Shown here in pieces: positions 11,175-23,639 of a stretch of DNA of 64,000 nt. The translations under genes were made by a program, and so were the position numbers. This DNA is from Codonopsis lanceolata (Eukaryota > Streptophyta > Magnoliopsida > Asterales > Campanulaceae). The notes beneath the pieces were generated by a model. The model made no database searches. It saw nothing but the letters and a program-made list of their open reading frames with translations, and had not been told where the DNA came from. The stretch's first letter is position 1; the number at the start of each line of letters is the position of its first letter. The DNA is taken from assembly GCA_013146195.2 (NCBI GenBank), contig CM028378.1, positions 76,413,254 through 76,477,253 on the forward strand, given 5' to 3'.

Positions 11175-11893
11175 AACCTTAGGTGGCCTTTCAGACGAAA
11201 TCGACAATTCAGATATGTCACTCTCTTATGTAACACACACTTGGCTTCTCTTAGTATTTGGAGTAGTAAAAAAGTTTCTATTTTATACTCATCTAAATCT
11301 TGAGCTTTTATTTCTTGCCTTGGTAAATATGTGATACCATACCTAGTTAATTTCAATTAAGAAAGTTAGTGATCTACTTTAAGTGTCTAGTTTGTGAAAA
11401 GTTTCCCCCTTGTATAAAGTATAAGGCGCATTGAACCAAATAGCACTTTGTAACAAACATGAAAAGCTTAATTAGCCAACAAAACACTAGACTTTTAGTC
11501 ATACAAATCCAATCCTAGGTAGTTCCCACTACCAAACAAGGCTATAACTCATGATGTATTTCATATTCCACCAATATGCAAATTTTAAAAGAGAACTCTA
11601 TCCCAACCGTTAAATTTATGAAGTTACTCCATACCTTAAGATAGCAACTCTTGAACCATATAAATAAGAGTTTAGGGTTAGAAAGTTATATATTCAGCCA
11701 ATACACACGTTTTAAAAGAGAACTCTATCTCAACCGTTAAATTTCTTAAGTTACTCCCTACCCTAGGATGGCAACTCTTGAACAATATAAATAAGAGCTT
11801 AGGGTTAGCGAATTTTATTATGATTCTCCGCCTCGTGAAGCGTAGACTTGTCTTTGCTTTTTCCTCCAAATTCTCTTCATTAAGCAATGTCAT
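11175..11893 (+). repeat. Left arm of a large fold-back
   Basis: Read in reverse complement this arm matches 12527-13125 over most of its length. Examples are the block with 'tttagatgagtataaaat', the block with 'aagaaagttagtgatctact' and the block with 'aagagcttagggttagcg'. Inside it a 127-bp segment is tandemly doubled (about 11583-11820); the right arm keeps one. The arms are clearly diverged, so this is not a recent duplication. Confidence 0.7.
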
Positions 11894-11903
11894 ATCTCAT
11901 TAT

Positions 11904-12299
11904 TAGAGAATATTAGAGGTGAGCTCCAATCGTTCAACAATTTATCGAAAAATTATAAGAGATGCGCTCATTCTCAATTAGCTTTTCGATGAGTTGTTGA
12001 TACGATTGGATCTCAAGTCTACACGATGAAGGTCTTAGAGAGGGATTTGATTATGACATCTATAGCGAATAGATGTTGGTTCGATCTTTGTAATTGGTTA
12101 AATTTTCTATCATTTTACTTAATTAGATCTAAGAAGAGCATTGGTTTGCTTATTTTGTTCATGGAAGAAAGGTGGAATTAGTAGAGAATATTGGAGGTGA
12201 GCTCCAATCGTTCAACAACTTATCAAAAATTAAAAGATATGTACTCATTCTCAATTAGCTTTTCGATGATTTGTTGATACGATTGGATCTCAATTCTAC
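11904..12299. repeat. Two direct repeats of about 118 bp in the fold-back loop
   Basis: Copies lie at 11904-12022 and 12183-12299. Both contain 'gtgagctccaatcgttcaac', 'ctcattctcaattagctttt' and 'gttgatacgattggatctca'. They differ by a few substitutions and small indels. No reading frame spans them. Confidence 0.75.
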
Positions 12300-12526
12300 A
12301 AGATCGTGTCGCAAATGAGTTCACAAGAATTTAGAGGTACACTATAATTACTCCAAGATTTACTCTTTATAAATGAATGAAAAGAATTTATTATTATGTC
12401 AATTTAAGTATTTTGGTGGATTATCGATCTAATTCAGCAAAAAAGATTCATTTAACCATTGTTCTCATGATTAGGGGAGAAAAGATATAGATGGCTTAGA
12501 GTTTCGAAGTGGATGATCAATGCAAA

Positions 12527-13125
12527 ATGGCATTGATTTACAAAGAAAATTTGGAGGAAAAGGCAAACACAAGTCTAAGTTGCAGGAGGCGGCGAATCAC
12601 AAAAGAATTCGCTAACCCTAAGCTCTTATTTATATTGTTTAAGAGTTTCTATCATAGTGTAACGAGTAACTTAAGGATTTGAATGGTTGAGACAGAGTTA
12701 TCATTTAAAATGTGTGTATTGGCCTAATATGAAATACATTGTGAGCTATAGTCCTGTTTGGTAATTGTTACTAGCTAGAATTGGATTAGTACGACTCAAA
12801 GCCAGTACGCTAGGTGTTTAGGAAGCTAAGCCCTTTATGTTTGTTACACATTACCATTTGGTTCAATCCCCCTTATGTTTTATACAATGGGGAATTTTTT
12901 TTTTCACAAATTAGATATTTCAAGTAGATCATTAACTTTCTTAAACGGACTTAACTGCATATGGTATTACTTATTTACCGAGGCAAGTAATTAAAGCTCA
13001 TTATTTAGATGAGTATAAAATAAAAACATTTTTCACCACTCAAAATGCTTAGATAAGCCAAGTGCATGTCACATAAAAGAGTGAGACATGAGAATTTTCC
13101 ATTTCAACCAAAAGGTAACCTAATG
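12527..13125 (-). repeat. Right arm of the fold-back
   Basis: It is the reverse-complement partner of 11175-11893, separated from it by about 630 bp. Its outer part (from 12936) recurs as a direct copy at 41345-42225, so the arm is part of a wider repeat family, described here as Athila-like internal sequence. Confidence 0.7.
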
Positions 13126-13896
13126 TTGGTCACCTATTGTTAAGCTCAAGATTACCATGAATTTTCCTTTTAATTTTCCATTGATTTTGTGCTATTTTTT
13201 ACTAATGCCTTTGAAATAATACTCCTTGTGTATTTGTGATTTATTAAAGGCTTCCCAGACATAAACGAGCATGTGTGGCTTTTAGCACAAAATTTGAGGC
13301 AATTCATGGCTACAAGATTGTGTTTTGAATCATTCCATCAAAAGTCTATTAGAATCTCAAGCAATTAAAGGCACAAATGGTCTAACGGGGCTAACAGAGG
13401 ACCAACTATGGAAGCCTGGGTACATGTGGCTCGCTTCATGGAAACCTTAAGGGCACTTGAGAATTTTATTAAAAATTCGATTTCAAAGAAAAATGTCCAT
13501 CATCAAAACGCACTTCTTCATCAGCACCATTAGGCGCTCCACTAGAAACCCATAAAATCAAGGAGACTCATACGAGCGACTCGAACTATCCAGATAAATA
13601 CAAAAGCGAGTAAAAGAAAAAAACTAAATAAAAGAATAAATAAAATCTTTTTGTTTATTTCCGAATCTAGATAGCATGGAACTTAATAATGCCTCAGGGA
13701 ATGCTCAACACATGTGTAACGACTATATCACAATTCCTAACTAAACTTTCACTCAATCATGCAAATCGCACTAAAATTCTCTCTGTGTGTGTGCACCAAT
13801 CAATGGATATCTCCAAACTTAAACAGTTTAATCAAGCTAAGCACACATTCATTCCCCAAAATAATTTTAATAAATACATGTGCATCGTGGGCAATG

Positions 13897-13917
13897 TCAA
13901 TATATATATATATATAT
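13897..13917. repeat. (TA)n microsatellite
   Basis: About ten TA dinucleotides within the Athila-like repeat. Confidence 0.85.
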
Positions 13918-14873
13918 GTTTCAAAATCATGTCAACAAACACAAACAAGTGGAAATTAGATCAATAGGACTTTATTAAGTGTGTAATGTAATGCCTAGGT
14001 CCTTGGGATACGAAGGAAAGGGATAAGAATACAAATTGAGAGAGCAGGACTAACCCTTCCCCAAAGTATACAACTCTTATGAGGTTTTCCTCATATTAGG
14101 CAAAGGCCTAAAAAGACCACAACCGGGGCATTCCCCCCAAACTTGAACTATTGTCAATCACAACTATTACACATCCCATAAAAATTTTCTCTTCCCATTG
14201 ATCTCCTTTTGCTTTGCATTCTATATTTTTTTTTCTGAAGGGCATATGCACTTTTGATTTTTCGCACCCTTTTCATTCTCTTTTATTATTATTTTTTTAT
14301 GATTGAGAAATCACTGGGGTTATTTTTGAATTGCATCAACCACTATGTAGACAACATTCCCCACCCAATCCTCCTCTCTTAAGGGTAGGCTAAAGTGTTT
14401 AAGCTTTAAGGGTCAAGTTAATGTGGGTAAAAGAAATGAAGTCGAATGGGGGTCGATGTGTGCCTTGCATATGCCATTCTTTTTATTAAAGCTCAAAAGG
14501 GGACACTAGGGATTAATATAAAAATGGATGGTATAATATAGTCTATGAGGATCCAAAGATGACCTAAATCATATCATAGATGTCACAATGCTCATGCATG
14601 CTTTCACAAAATTTCAACACATTCTCTACCTCTAGGTGCTGCAAAAAGAAGGCTCCACATGTATTTGACATGTGGTGACCCGAGGTGGAACCGCGGTCGG
14701 ACCGCCCAAATAGGGGGAAACAAGAAACATATAAACATGCAAGGACTCAATTTAAGAAAACGTTGTGACGCAACATTAAATACGTAACACGTCTCGGCAC
14801 CAAAAGGCCGGAATTTTAAAAACACTTCCTGATATAACAATTAAGAAATTAAACCAAGTCATTAGAGACACTA

Positions 14874-17800
14874 TGTGACGACCCGACCCGAATTCCAAGC
14901 ACGGAATCCCAAGGTTGTGCCGCTAGGACAAGGCAAGAAGAGGACAAGCACTTGTAAAACACTAGTGCGAGTCGAACAATTGAGCAAACAAGCTCAAATA
15001 AGGGTAGTGAAGCCGTACTAAAATACGGGTATACAAATGTTGAATTTGTGGAAGCGATAAGGAAAGGAAGTCTCAAGCTGTGAAGCTCGAAAACAAAGTC
15101 AAAAAACCAAGAGAGACATAAATTTCTCCAAAGGGGAAAACAAAACTCGCGTGCCGCAACAATGCAGACGCTGAACAAACCATCGGCACTCCAGGTCGGC
15201 GTTTAAACAAAGAATTAACCTGATATAACAATTACCCACGGCTAAAGCATACCGGGGTTAACCAACAACAATAACAACTAGAATAAAGAAAAGCCCCAAA
15301 GCTACTGCGTGCCCGGGAGACAACTGAAATAAATGTGGAAACCACGAACAAGGCACGACACAACATGTCGGCCCAAGAACGAACTAATACAAATACCCAA
15401 GTATTCTACCAGACTATAAAGTCTAAATAACTTTACAAAATGTCGATCTCACAAGAATAGAAATGTAAAATATAATGACGATGATAAATAGAGACAAGAC
15501 TGTACAAGCTGCTACTTGGGAAAGTCGGCTGCTACAAACACAAACACACGAACTAAGCTCGAGCTATCGATCAGCTACGATCTGCTACAATTACGATCTA
15601 CTTAGCTTCAAAGTGGCGAATAGGTCACTGCAACTAGAAAACAAAGTACGGGATGAGTCATAATGACCCAGTACGCTACTACTAAAATGTAAATGAAATA
15701 TCACCATAAATGGAAATGATATCATGTTACATCGACGAAGACCCAGTAAGTCGAGCTGTACTGAACCAAAACCGTTCCTTTACCAAAATACCAAGATTTA
15801 CCAGGGTGAATCCCCTATCCACAAACAATCAAGCAAGTCAGGAGGCAAGTCACAATAATCATCGTATAAATATGGACGCATGTCTAAACATGAACATCCC
15901 AAGTCTCCCATAATCATCGTATAACTTTATATATACAAATCAAGTCTTTCATTGAATTATCAAGTATAAGTATGGATACCTACACATAAACACACAAAAT
16001 ATTTCAATACTGCGCAATCAAGATGTACATGGTCACTTTTGATCTCATGTATCAATAAACACTTTGTTGTCACATAGGTGCTAGTAAATAAACACTTATA
16101 AGGAGGATATGTTATGGAACCGGTGCCACTTCGTAGCTCCTGCAATACAAGCGTTAACATGAATGTGTTTGTCGAATATACGTGATTGATACATTGACCT
16201 TGAATAGTATTATGCTAAGCGCTCTTATGGTTACGACAAGGTACTCTTCTCCAAAGTGATCAAGAGAGGAGGGTGTGTGCATGATTATGGTTCGGCAATT
16301 CATCACTATCACGAATCTCACGATTCGTAACGGCGATGCATTGTCAACCAGTGAAGACAAGAACAAGTACGCCAACTGGACTAATGGGGGGACAAGTAGA
16401 TGTTTACTTATCATTCATGAACATGTAGGGGATTGAGTTCGACAAGAGCGAACTGATCCAAGTCAAGTAAATGTTTACTCACTTATGAAATCAAGTAGGG
16501 ATTGAGCTTGAAAGTAGCGAACTCAACCAAGTCAAGTAGATGTTTACTCACTCAATAACTCAAGTAGGGAGCGAGCTCGACAAGAGCGAACTCGTCCAAT
16601 CAAGTAGGCATATATTACTCTACCATTAACAATCAGTCAGGAACATGAATCCAATCAAGAATATTGAAACTAGTATCTTAGTAAAACAAGTCTCAGACGT
16701 CGTAGGGATTGATCATTGAGCCAGTATTGTTCAATGGCTCACTAGTATCGACTCCGTCGAGTCATTTCTATAATTCTAATCAAATAGAGTTTGAACACTA
16801 TATGTGTTCTATGACTCTTTTCTAAGTTCTCGTTGAGGCATAACTAGGTTCTTGTTCCATTTAGGAACCCTAGTTCACAATCACTAAGTCATGCAGAGCA
16901 AGAAGCTTCAGTTGATAAATGTCAATTCAAGCCTTAGATCAATTCAAGTTCGTAATTCCACATGATAATGGAATCCATAAAACAATGCATGTTGATAATT
17001 CATTAGGAGTATACTCATGAAAGCAAGGAACATAATATGTTTCTTAAGTCATATCATTAAATCACATAGAAGAACCAATTCTTGACGAGGTAAAAATCGT
17101 GCTTTCAATCACAATATCAAATATACAAAGTATTCCACAATCCAATTATGAAACCAAGCTAAGTCATAACTTAACCATCAGTCTATCATGTACTATCCAA
17201 GACTACTTCGTTAGTCTAGGATCATGAAGCCATTCACTAAACTTTTCCTAGAATCATAATTTATTCTGTAACCCGAAAGTCCGTAGTAATCAAAGACTTA
17301 AGCAACGCAAGAGGGAAGTCGATTTGTAAGGTCAACCATACTAGAAAGTCCTAGATAACAACTTAGTTATCTTAGTGACATAAACAAATAGACTCAGTGT
17401 AGAGAGTACTAAAGTAACTCCGATCCAATACATCTCATAGAATAGTTCTCAAATTCATTATCTCGGGTTCCCCAAAATATTCACAAGGCGAATCTAGTGA
17501 GTCCGTATTCCAACAACAACAATCATGATTCCCTAGATTTCATAGAAGCATAAATCACATTCTTACAAGTCTTGGGACTTCATTGAAGTCCGACAAGCAT
17601 CAACAGTTCTAACTCATAATCAACCAATCCAAAAGTCTTTCATTCGAGTCACGCTTTTGCGACCCAAACATAATCAATCCAATGACTAGCGATAATCTCG
17701 CACTTAACGTCGCCCAAGGACTTCAATTAGAGTCCTAAGCCACAATTCTACCTAAACACCAAATTGGTCTCACCCGACCAAATCTCAAGATTTCATTGTC

Positions 17801-19025
17801 GAGATTCAACGAATACAAGTAACTATATGAATTTATCGAAAGGCTCAAATAACAACTTCTATAATTAATTGACTCCATTTGCGTCAAATTACAAAGTCTC
17901 AAATTCTACGTCAAGGCCTAAATTTGGGATTCACAATTTATCCGAGTTTCTATAACCAACCACAATCAATCTTAAACCACAACTATTCCTATATACACAA
18001 TCATAATCGTTTGGGTTCAAACCCTAACTATCATATATTGATATCCATTCAAAACATATCATTTCGACATGTATTACAATGACAAATCACAAGGAAGAGG
18101 TCTCTAGCAGCCTAACATCAATATTGAGTTAGAGAGAGAAAATAGGGCTTAAGTAACGTACCTTTATCAAGCCACAAACAACTAGGAAGAGGAAAACAAA
18201 CCCATGGGAAATAATCTACTCGGAGAGGGCTTCGCGATGGTGGTCTCGGCTCATCAAACAAATGGTCGGAACTCCGGGAATCACCAGAACACGCACTAGT
18301 CTCACACTCAATCTCACGCACTCTCTCCTTCCCGTTCATGGCTGAAAACGGTCACTAATGAAGAGAGGGGATGAGTTTTAGGGGTTATAAGGGTGTTTAA
18401 GGAATAACATACCCTCAAAGGAGTGAAGGGGCAAGGGTTAAATAAGGGTAGAATAGAAATTTCACGCCAGAAATCAAACCAGCACAAAGCTGATGTCGGG
18501 AGCACTGTTCGGTTGTCTGGACCGAACCATTCCCCACTTGTTCGGTTGTGGTGGCCGAACTTCTCTAAAGGAGTTCGGTTGTCATGGACGAACACTTCCC
18601 AGGATGATCGGTTGTCAAGTTGGAACGAAGATTCAAGTCAAAAACGAAGCCAAATGGGTTTAGGACTGAAGGTGATGCTCCTGTTGGGTGAATGTAACTC
18701 AAACAAGCATAAAAGATATGTACTAAGGCCTTGTGAGTCTCAAATAACCCTCAAGAAAAATGGCGGAACGACTAAGGGTACAACCGAGGTCACACGAAAG
18801 AACTACGCGAGAAAACTCTCAACCGAGTCAAGTAACGAACAGCGTCGGTATACGACTTGTAACTTTAACTAGTTAAAGTTTATGGAACATATGGAATTAA
18901 GGTGCTGGCTTCTAGATAGCCTACCTACACAAATCAAGTTTCTCTCCTCAAGTCAAGTAAGCCAGGTCACGGTTAAACGACACACAAAACGAGAAAGTCA
19001 AATATACGAAGGTTCGGGTCTTACA
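14874..19025 (-). mobile_element. 4.15-kb solo LTR nested in the Del-type LTR
   Basis: It begins TGTGACGACCC, ends GGGTCTTACA and is bracketed by the target duplication CACTA (14869-14873 and 19026-19030), so the insertion is precise. Its ends read like Del/Tekay LTRs (GGGTCGGGTCGTCACA as 3' end in minus sense) and LTRs above 4 kb occur in that group. No gag-pol is present. Around 18508-18593 it has three inverted pairs of the GTTCGG/CCGAAC type. Internal segments at 15960-16600 resemble the sister LTR at 19540-20110 (target motif 'gagctcgacaagagcgaact'). Confidence 0.8.
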
Positions 19026-20925
19026 CACTACATGTCGAAACCCAAGCTAGCAGTTAATGGACAAGAATTAAATAAGAGCTAATAGGATGCTCAGCGGAAG
19101 ACTTAACGTAGTGAACTAATCAACAAGATAACCAAAGCTCGGCTTACACATTGCTGGCATCAAAAGGATTACAAGTACTACAAGTGATAAAACTACAAGT
19201 AGCTAATAAAAGAAGCAAGTACAAGTTCTATACACATTCCCAAACATAGTCTAAATGACTTGCTTTTAAACCCGTCGTCCTTGCAAATTACAAAAGAAAG
19301 GAAGAGGAAATCTAAACCACCTCTTCAACTGCAACGTCGGACCAAAAGAGGAATAAAGGAATCAAGAACACTACAAGCCTCAGCGAGAAGGACCTGCTTT
19401 GCTAGGATCTAAAGCAGTAAAGGGGAATGGGTAAGTCATAAAGACTTGTAAGCTATCAATCATGCATGTCATGGCAATATGCAACATACAAGGCAGGATA
19501 TCGTCACATAATCATATAGATCATATATCCAAGATGCAAATTGTTTGACATAGGTGCTCGTAATTAAATCACATAGGATAAGGATATATGGAGAGCCGGT
19601 GCCGCTACGTAGTTCCTGCATACAAGCGTTATCTGGAATGTGAGGTGTCAGATGGTTGAGAGTACATCGACCTTCCGAGGATATGCTCAGGATAGACACA
19701 CCAATGCGCTCTAATGGTTACAACAAAGGGGCTACTTCCCCACTGCGGCCACAGTGGAGGTGTGTGTGTACAAGGACAAGTATGCAGCTGGACTCATGTA
19801 AATGCCAAGTAGTGTTTACTTAACAAATTCTCAAGTAGAGAACGAGGTCGACAAGAACGATCTTGTTCATGACAAATAATTATTCTCATCAATAAATCAA
19901 GTAGGATTGAGTTCGACAAGAGCGAACTCAACATGTCAAATAGGCATTCTATTATATGACATTTAAACCAAACTTAATATTCAATCCAATTCAAGAGTCT
20001 ATAATTAATATTCTTAGTGAAACGTGTTTAGAACGTCGTAGGGATTGATCATTGAGTCAGTATTGTTCAATGGCTCACTAAAATAGACTCCGTTGAGTCG
20101 TCTCTATAAATTCATCCAAGTAGAGTTAAAACACTAATTGTATTTAAAACTCTTTTCTAAGTTCTCGTATAGGATAGACTAGGCCATTAATCCAAATAAT
20201 AACCATAACCAAGAATTATCATCAATTCATAAATTATGGAACCCTAGAATCATAAATTCTAAAAGTCATTAAAAGTCAATGGTCCAAGAACAATAGTTAT
20301 TCCAAATGAGACATAGAACACATTTAATTCTAAGCTTAGGACCAAAACAACAAGATGAGTATATCACTCAAAAATCCCATAAACTCAAATCATCATCAAA
20401 CATGGTATAGACATGGTAGGAGCATGACAATCATGAGAAAAAGGAGATAGCATGGCATTTCTAGCATACATCCTAAGGGGAATCAATAGCTTACCTTGTT
20501 CGAAATCCAACGGTTGCATGTTAAAAAAAAGCAAGGATTATTAAATTGGAGGACAAGAGCTACGATTTGGTGGTCTCCAATCGAAAATTCGATGGCCAGA
20601 TCTCCGGCAATCATGCAATGAAGGTAGGGCTTCCAAGCTTTCTCTCACTAAGAACCCAGCTCAACAATGGTGGCATAAGGAAAAATGGTTGTCAAGTTAA
20701 AGGTTAGGGAAGGTTGAAGTCACAAAAAGGGTCAATCCAAGATTAGAGTTATTAGGCTTCTAATTGGTGGATGCAAGTGTACCCTTGATTAAAACACATC
20801 AAAGGGCTGAAAATAGGCATAAAAGGGTCAAAGGTCAAGTTGGGGGTTGAAATGGGTCGTACAAGGGTCAAGTGTGCAAGAAAAAACTCATCAGGATTCA
20901 AAATCTCGTAATGGAGGAACAGGGG

Positions 20926-21045
20926 AGCTTGCGGCCGCATGGCCCTTCCACCTTGCCCCCGCAAGGTCTCAAGAACACTACTTCCCAAGTTACTGCCCTC
21001 TATGCGAGGGCAAGCCCAAACCACCTTGCGTCCGCAAGGTCTCAA
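20926..21045. repeat. Short hairpin cluster in the Del-type LTR
   Basis: GCGGCCGC at 20931, ACCTTGC/GCAAGGT at 20950-20967 and ACCTTGCG/CGCAAGGT at 21023-21040. The same core recurs in the LTR pair at 45395-47830. Confidence 0.7.
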
Positions 21046-22519
21046 GGTTGAAAAGCCCTCAAATTTGGCCTAGAATGACCCCCCAAACAACCCAAGCAAT
21101 TCAAGGGGGGTAAACCAACACTCAAAACACAATCGGAACAGGTCCGAACATTACCTGAAACAAGGAGGAATGAAGGGTGAAACTCGCAACGAACACCAAA
21201 CGAATAAACAACGAGTTAAACAAAGATACAACAAGCATGAATGAACATTCTTAAACATTTTTAGGACTAGAATACAAGGTCTAGGATTCAAGTTAACATC
21301 TCAAGAGTCTCAAAGACACGAAACGAGGCAAGGAAAGACAAACCGAGAGACCCTAAGAGTCAAAAGGTTAAATAAAGCAGGAAGGCTTCCGAACTCTCAA
21401 CCAAGAATACAATGAGCAAGTTTGAAGTTATAAGACATGTTATAAAGGTACTAAGGCTCTAGTAGGACTTAGTTAAGCACTAAGACGATACACGAAGCAA
21501 GTATAACAAAGCATGTAACGTATAGAAGTCATACAAGCAACTACGATCATGATTGACCTAATGCAAGCATGATATGGACAACATGAACTCTAAAACATGT
21601 TAAGGCACATAATGAGCATATTAAGCAAGTATAGAAGGCATGTTATACAAGTAGGTTTTGGGTTCTCATATGACATAAGCATTCACTAGAAAAGAGGTAG
21701 GGACAATCAACACTTACATGCATTCATGGTTTAAAAGTTTACTTGAGATATATTAGTAAGAAAAATCCAAAGGATCAAACTAACATGCAATTGACCCTAA
21801 GTAACAATTATAATGCAACAATCATGTACATATAGCTATCAACATGTGCAATGCATAAAACCAGTCTCGACAGGGAAATGAAATACACACTATAAACTCA
21901 ATAAAAATATTCAAGTTGTTCAATAAACATGTCATGTCATAAATGCACAGAGATTGGAGAATTATAGGAAATTTACACAGCCAGGTTAATAATTTAGAGT
22001 GTAGTTTGTGGGAAGTCATGTGTCTCATCACATTATACATCATAGACTGAAGTACCCACACCATGGTTTGAAAATATTTATTTTATTTTATAGAAAGTTC
22101 GAGCCTAATGTTGACATACTCTAAGGTTGGATAAGCAGACATCTTCCAAAATTGGCAGTCGTCCCCTACCTGTTTGGAAGAAACTAAAACTAGTCACTCC
22201 CTTTGTTTTGTCCTTGTCTAAGTCAATTCCAAAAATAAAGAAAATAAAGAGCAAGAAAAAAGAGACGAGGAGGGATATTAAGGACATTAGTTGCCCCATG
22301 TACATAGCAGAATTTATGCTACATGCTCCCAATTCTCTTTAGGATAGGGCCTGAAAATATCCAACGCCTTGAATACCTCCCCCAAACTTTTTTTTTTCAA
22401 ACTTAAATCAAATTTTGTTCCCAAAATGTAGGGCTAGCAAATAAGGAAGAGGATCAATGAGAAATATGGGAAGGACATTAGCTATCTGCATTACGAAGGA
22501 TGATGTTATTTAAGCATCG

Positions 22520-22880
22520 ACTCATTGCGAGTCAGGGACAGTGCTACTGGAAAAACCAAAACGGGAAGCCATATTTTGGAAAAATTGTCCAAACCAACAA
22601 TGAAAATAAGTCTGGTCAGCACGGATCTGCTCAACTTGCTGCAGGATCACATCTTGACCCATTTCCAGCTCCACTATCTGAGTGGAGAACTCCTCAAACG
22701 GATCCACTTCAGACTCCTCATCAACTTCCTTGTTGACATCACGAGGGCGGTGGGCATAGGGTGGCCCTGACTAATTGGTCATTGCCTTACAGGCAACATT
22801 AGGCATATGCCTAACTCTCTCTAGATCAATAGTCCGTTGGACTCCAGCCCTAACGCAAAGGCATGTGATTAGATTGGGAA
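22520..22880 (-). pseudogene. Remnant of a plant transposon-protein ORF (Athila-like element)
   Basis: On the minus strand a frame reads FPNLITCLCVRAGV near 22875, then after one stop about 22770 continues to DVNKEVDEESEVDPFEEF and ends with the stop at 22522. The first block resembles the FP-LIT-LC-AGV signature of the 'putative plant transposon protein' domain found in Athila-type and related elements. The tail is acidic, then has a Gln-rich helix (VILQQVEQIRADQTYF). Function is unknown. The upstream part is cut off by the LTR fragment that begins at 22884. The identification is by memory of the motif and should be taken as tentative. Confidence 0.45.
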
Positions 22881-22883
22881 AGA

Positions 22884-23251
22884 TTTAACGCCCCAGATTC
22901 TCGCTTACTTGTCTATGTACTTTCATATTCATCATAACTATGTTTTCATAGTCCATGTGTGTGCTTGGAATCATTTATAGATCATTCGTCGTCTTTGAGT
23001 TACATGTAATCATGCTTTGGTTATGTTACATCTTTTAACGTTTTGATTTCGTTAAAGTCTTGGTATAACATGTACATGCATTCTAGGCCATTCATAAGAC
23101 CTTTAACATGTTTATAATCATGCATGTTTTCTTGTTTAATCATTGTGTCAATCGTTACTTTGATACTTTATGTTATCGTGCTTCATTTGTGACTTTTCGA
23201 TAGTTGTTCGGCTGAGTTTCAGACTCATTTTGAGTGTGAAAGCAACCATGG
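22884..23251 (+). mobile_element. 5' stub of a Del-type LTR
   Basis: It starts TTTAACGCCCC (decayed TGTAACGCCCC) and follows the LTR at 58468 over about 350 bp, for example 'ttttgatttcgttaaagtct' against 'ttttgatttcatttaaagtc'. The Ogre-like LTR at 23252 cuts it off; the remainder was not found. Confidence 0.65.
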
Positions 23252-23440
23252 TACAGACACCCCAATTTCGTACCCCTGTTTTATGACATGCCATAAAATA
23301 TCAAGACCTGTTTAAAGGACTAACGAATGTCAAGTTACAGGGTTTAAGATGCAAAAGAAAAGAAGAATGCATAAACAGTGAATTGCAGGGGGCCAAAGTG
23401 CAAAACAGAAAAGGAAAAAGCAACATTGTGCAACCTATAA

Positions 23441-23481
23441 CCCATATGGGCGCCGCGCCCACAAAGCCCCCAGGCGGCGCC
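23441..23481. repeat. Hairpin cluster upstream of the W promoter
   Basis: CCCATATGGG is a perfect palindrome at 23441-23450. GGGCGCCG at 23448-23455 pairs with CGGCGCCC at 23474-23481. The cluster ends 150 bp before the TATA box. Confidence 0.8.
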
Positions 23482-23631
23482 CAGATCCTTCCCCAGCTGT
23501 GCCCACAGGCCCCTGTTCAACTGTAGTAGGTACCTTTTAGTGCAACTCTTTCAGTGCACGGTACAAGCCGTTAAAGCACGGAAGAAAATATCAGGCTTAC
23601 CTTAATCGCGAAGGAAAGTAAGATCCTAGCC

Positions 23632-23639
23632 TATAAATA
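23632..23639 (+). promoter_or_regulatory. TATA box of the W LTR
   Basis: TATAAATA in the LTR interior, followed about 45 bp later by 'aaaaacacagttaag'. Position and context suit the element's own promoter. Confidence 0.65.

Larger units (their letters stand above)
14671..21670 (-). mobile_element. Del-type solo LTR (2.84 kb) holding a nested solo LTR
   Basis: The block is flanked by the 5-bp target duplication TGACA (14666-14670 and 21671-21675). It starts TGTGGTGACCC and ends TCTCATA (a decayed TCTCACA). The matching empty site is seen at about 49345, where the sequence reads through as 'ttcacataagcattcg'. Without the inserted 4157 bp it measures 2843 bp. It matches 1-1192 in reverse orientation, so it stands in minus sense. 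There is no internal coding region, primer site or second LTR, as expected after LTR-LTR recombination. Short hairpins at 20931-21040 include ACCTTGCG/CGCAAGGT. Confidence 0.8.
12936..22883 (-). mobile_element. Athila-like 3' internal region, copy 1, split by nested solo LTRs
   Basis: Segments 12936-14665 and 21676-22883 form one repeat when the solo LTR between them is removed. The copy at 47831-49965 shows the same order without the interruption (14000-14600 matches 48560-49280; 21676-22070 matches 49345-49710). Minus orientation is inferred from a plant-transposon-protein remnant at the right end followed leftward by 'tttgggggagg'-type sequence. In the second copy the region leads leftward into a polypurine tract and LTR. 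It holds no intact gene. Confidence 0.6.

Noticed and set aside
18423..18872. 149-codon reading frame in the solo LTR
   Set aside because: It covers the hairpin cluster of an LTR; no recognisable domain, and the LTR is in the opposite orientation.
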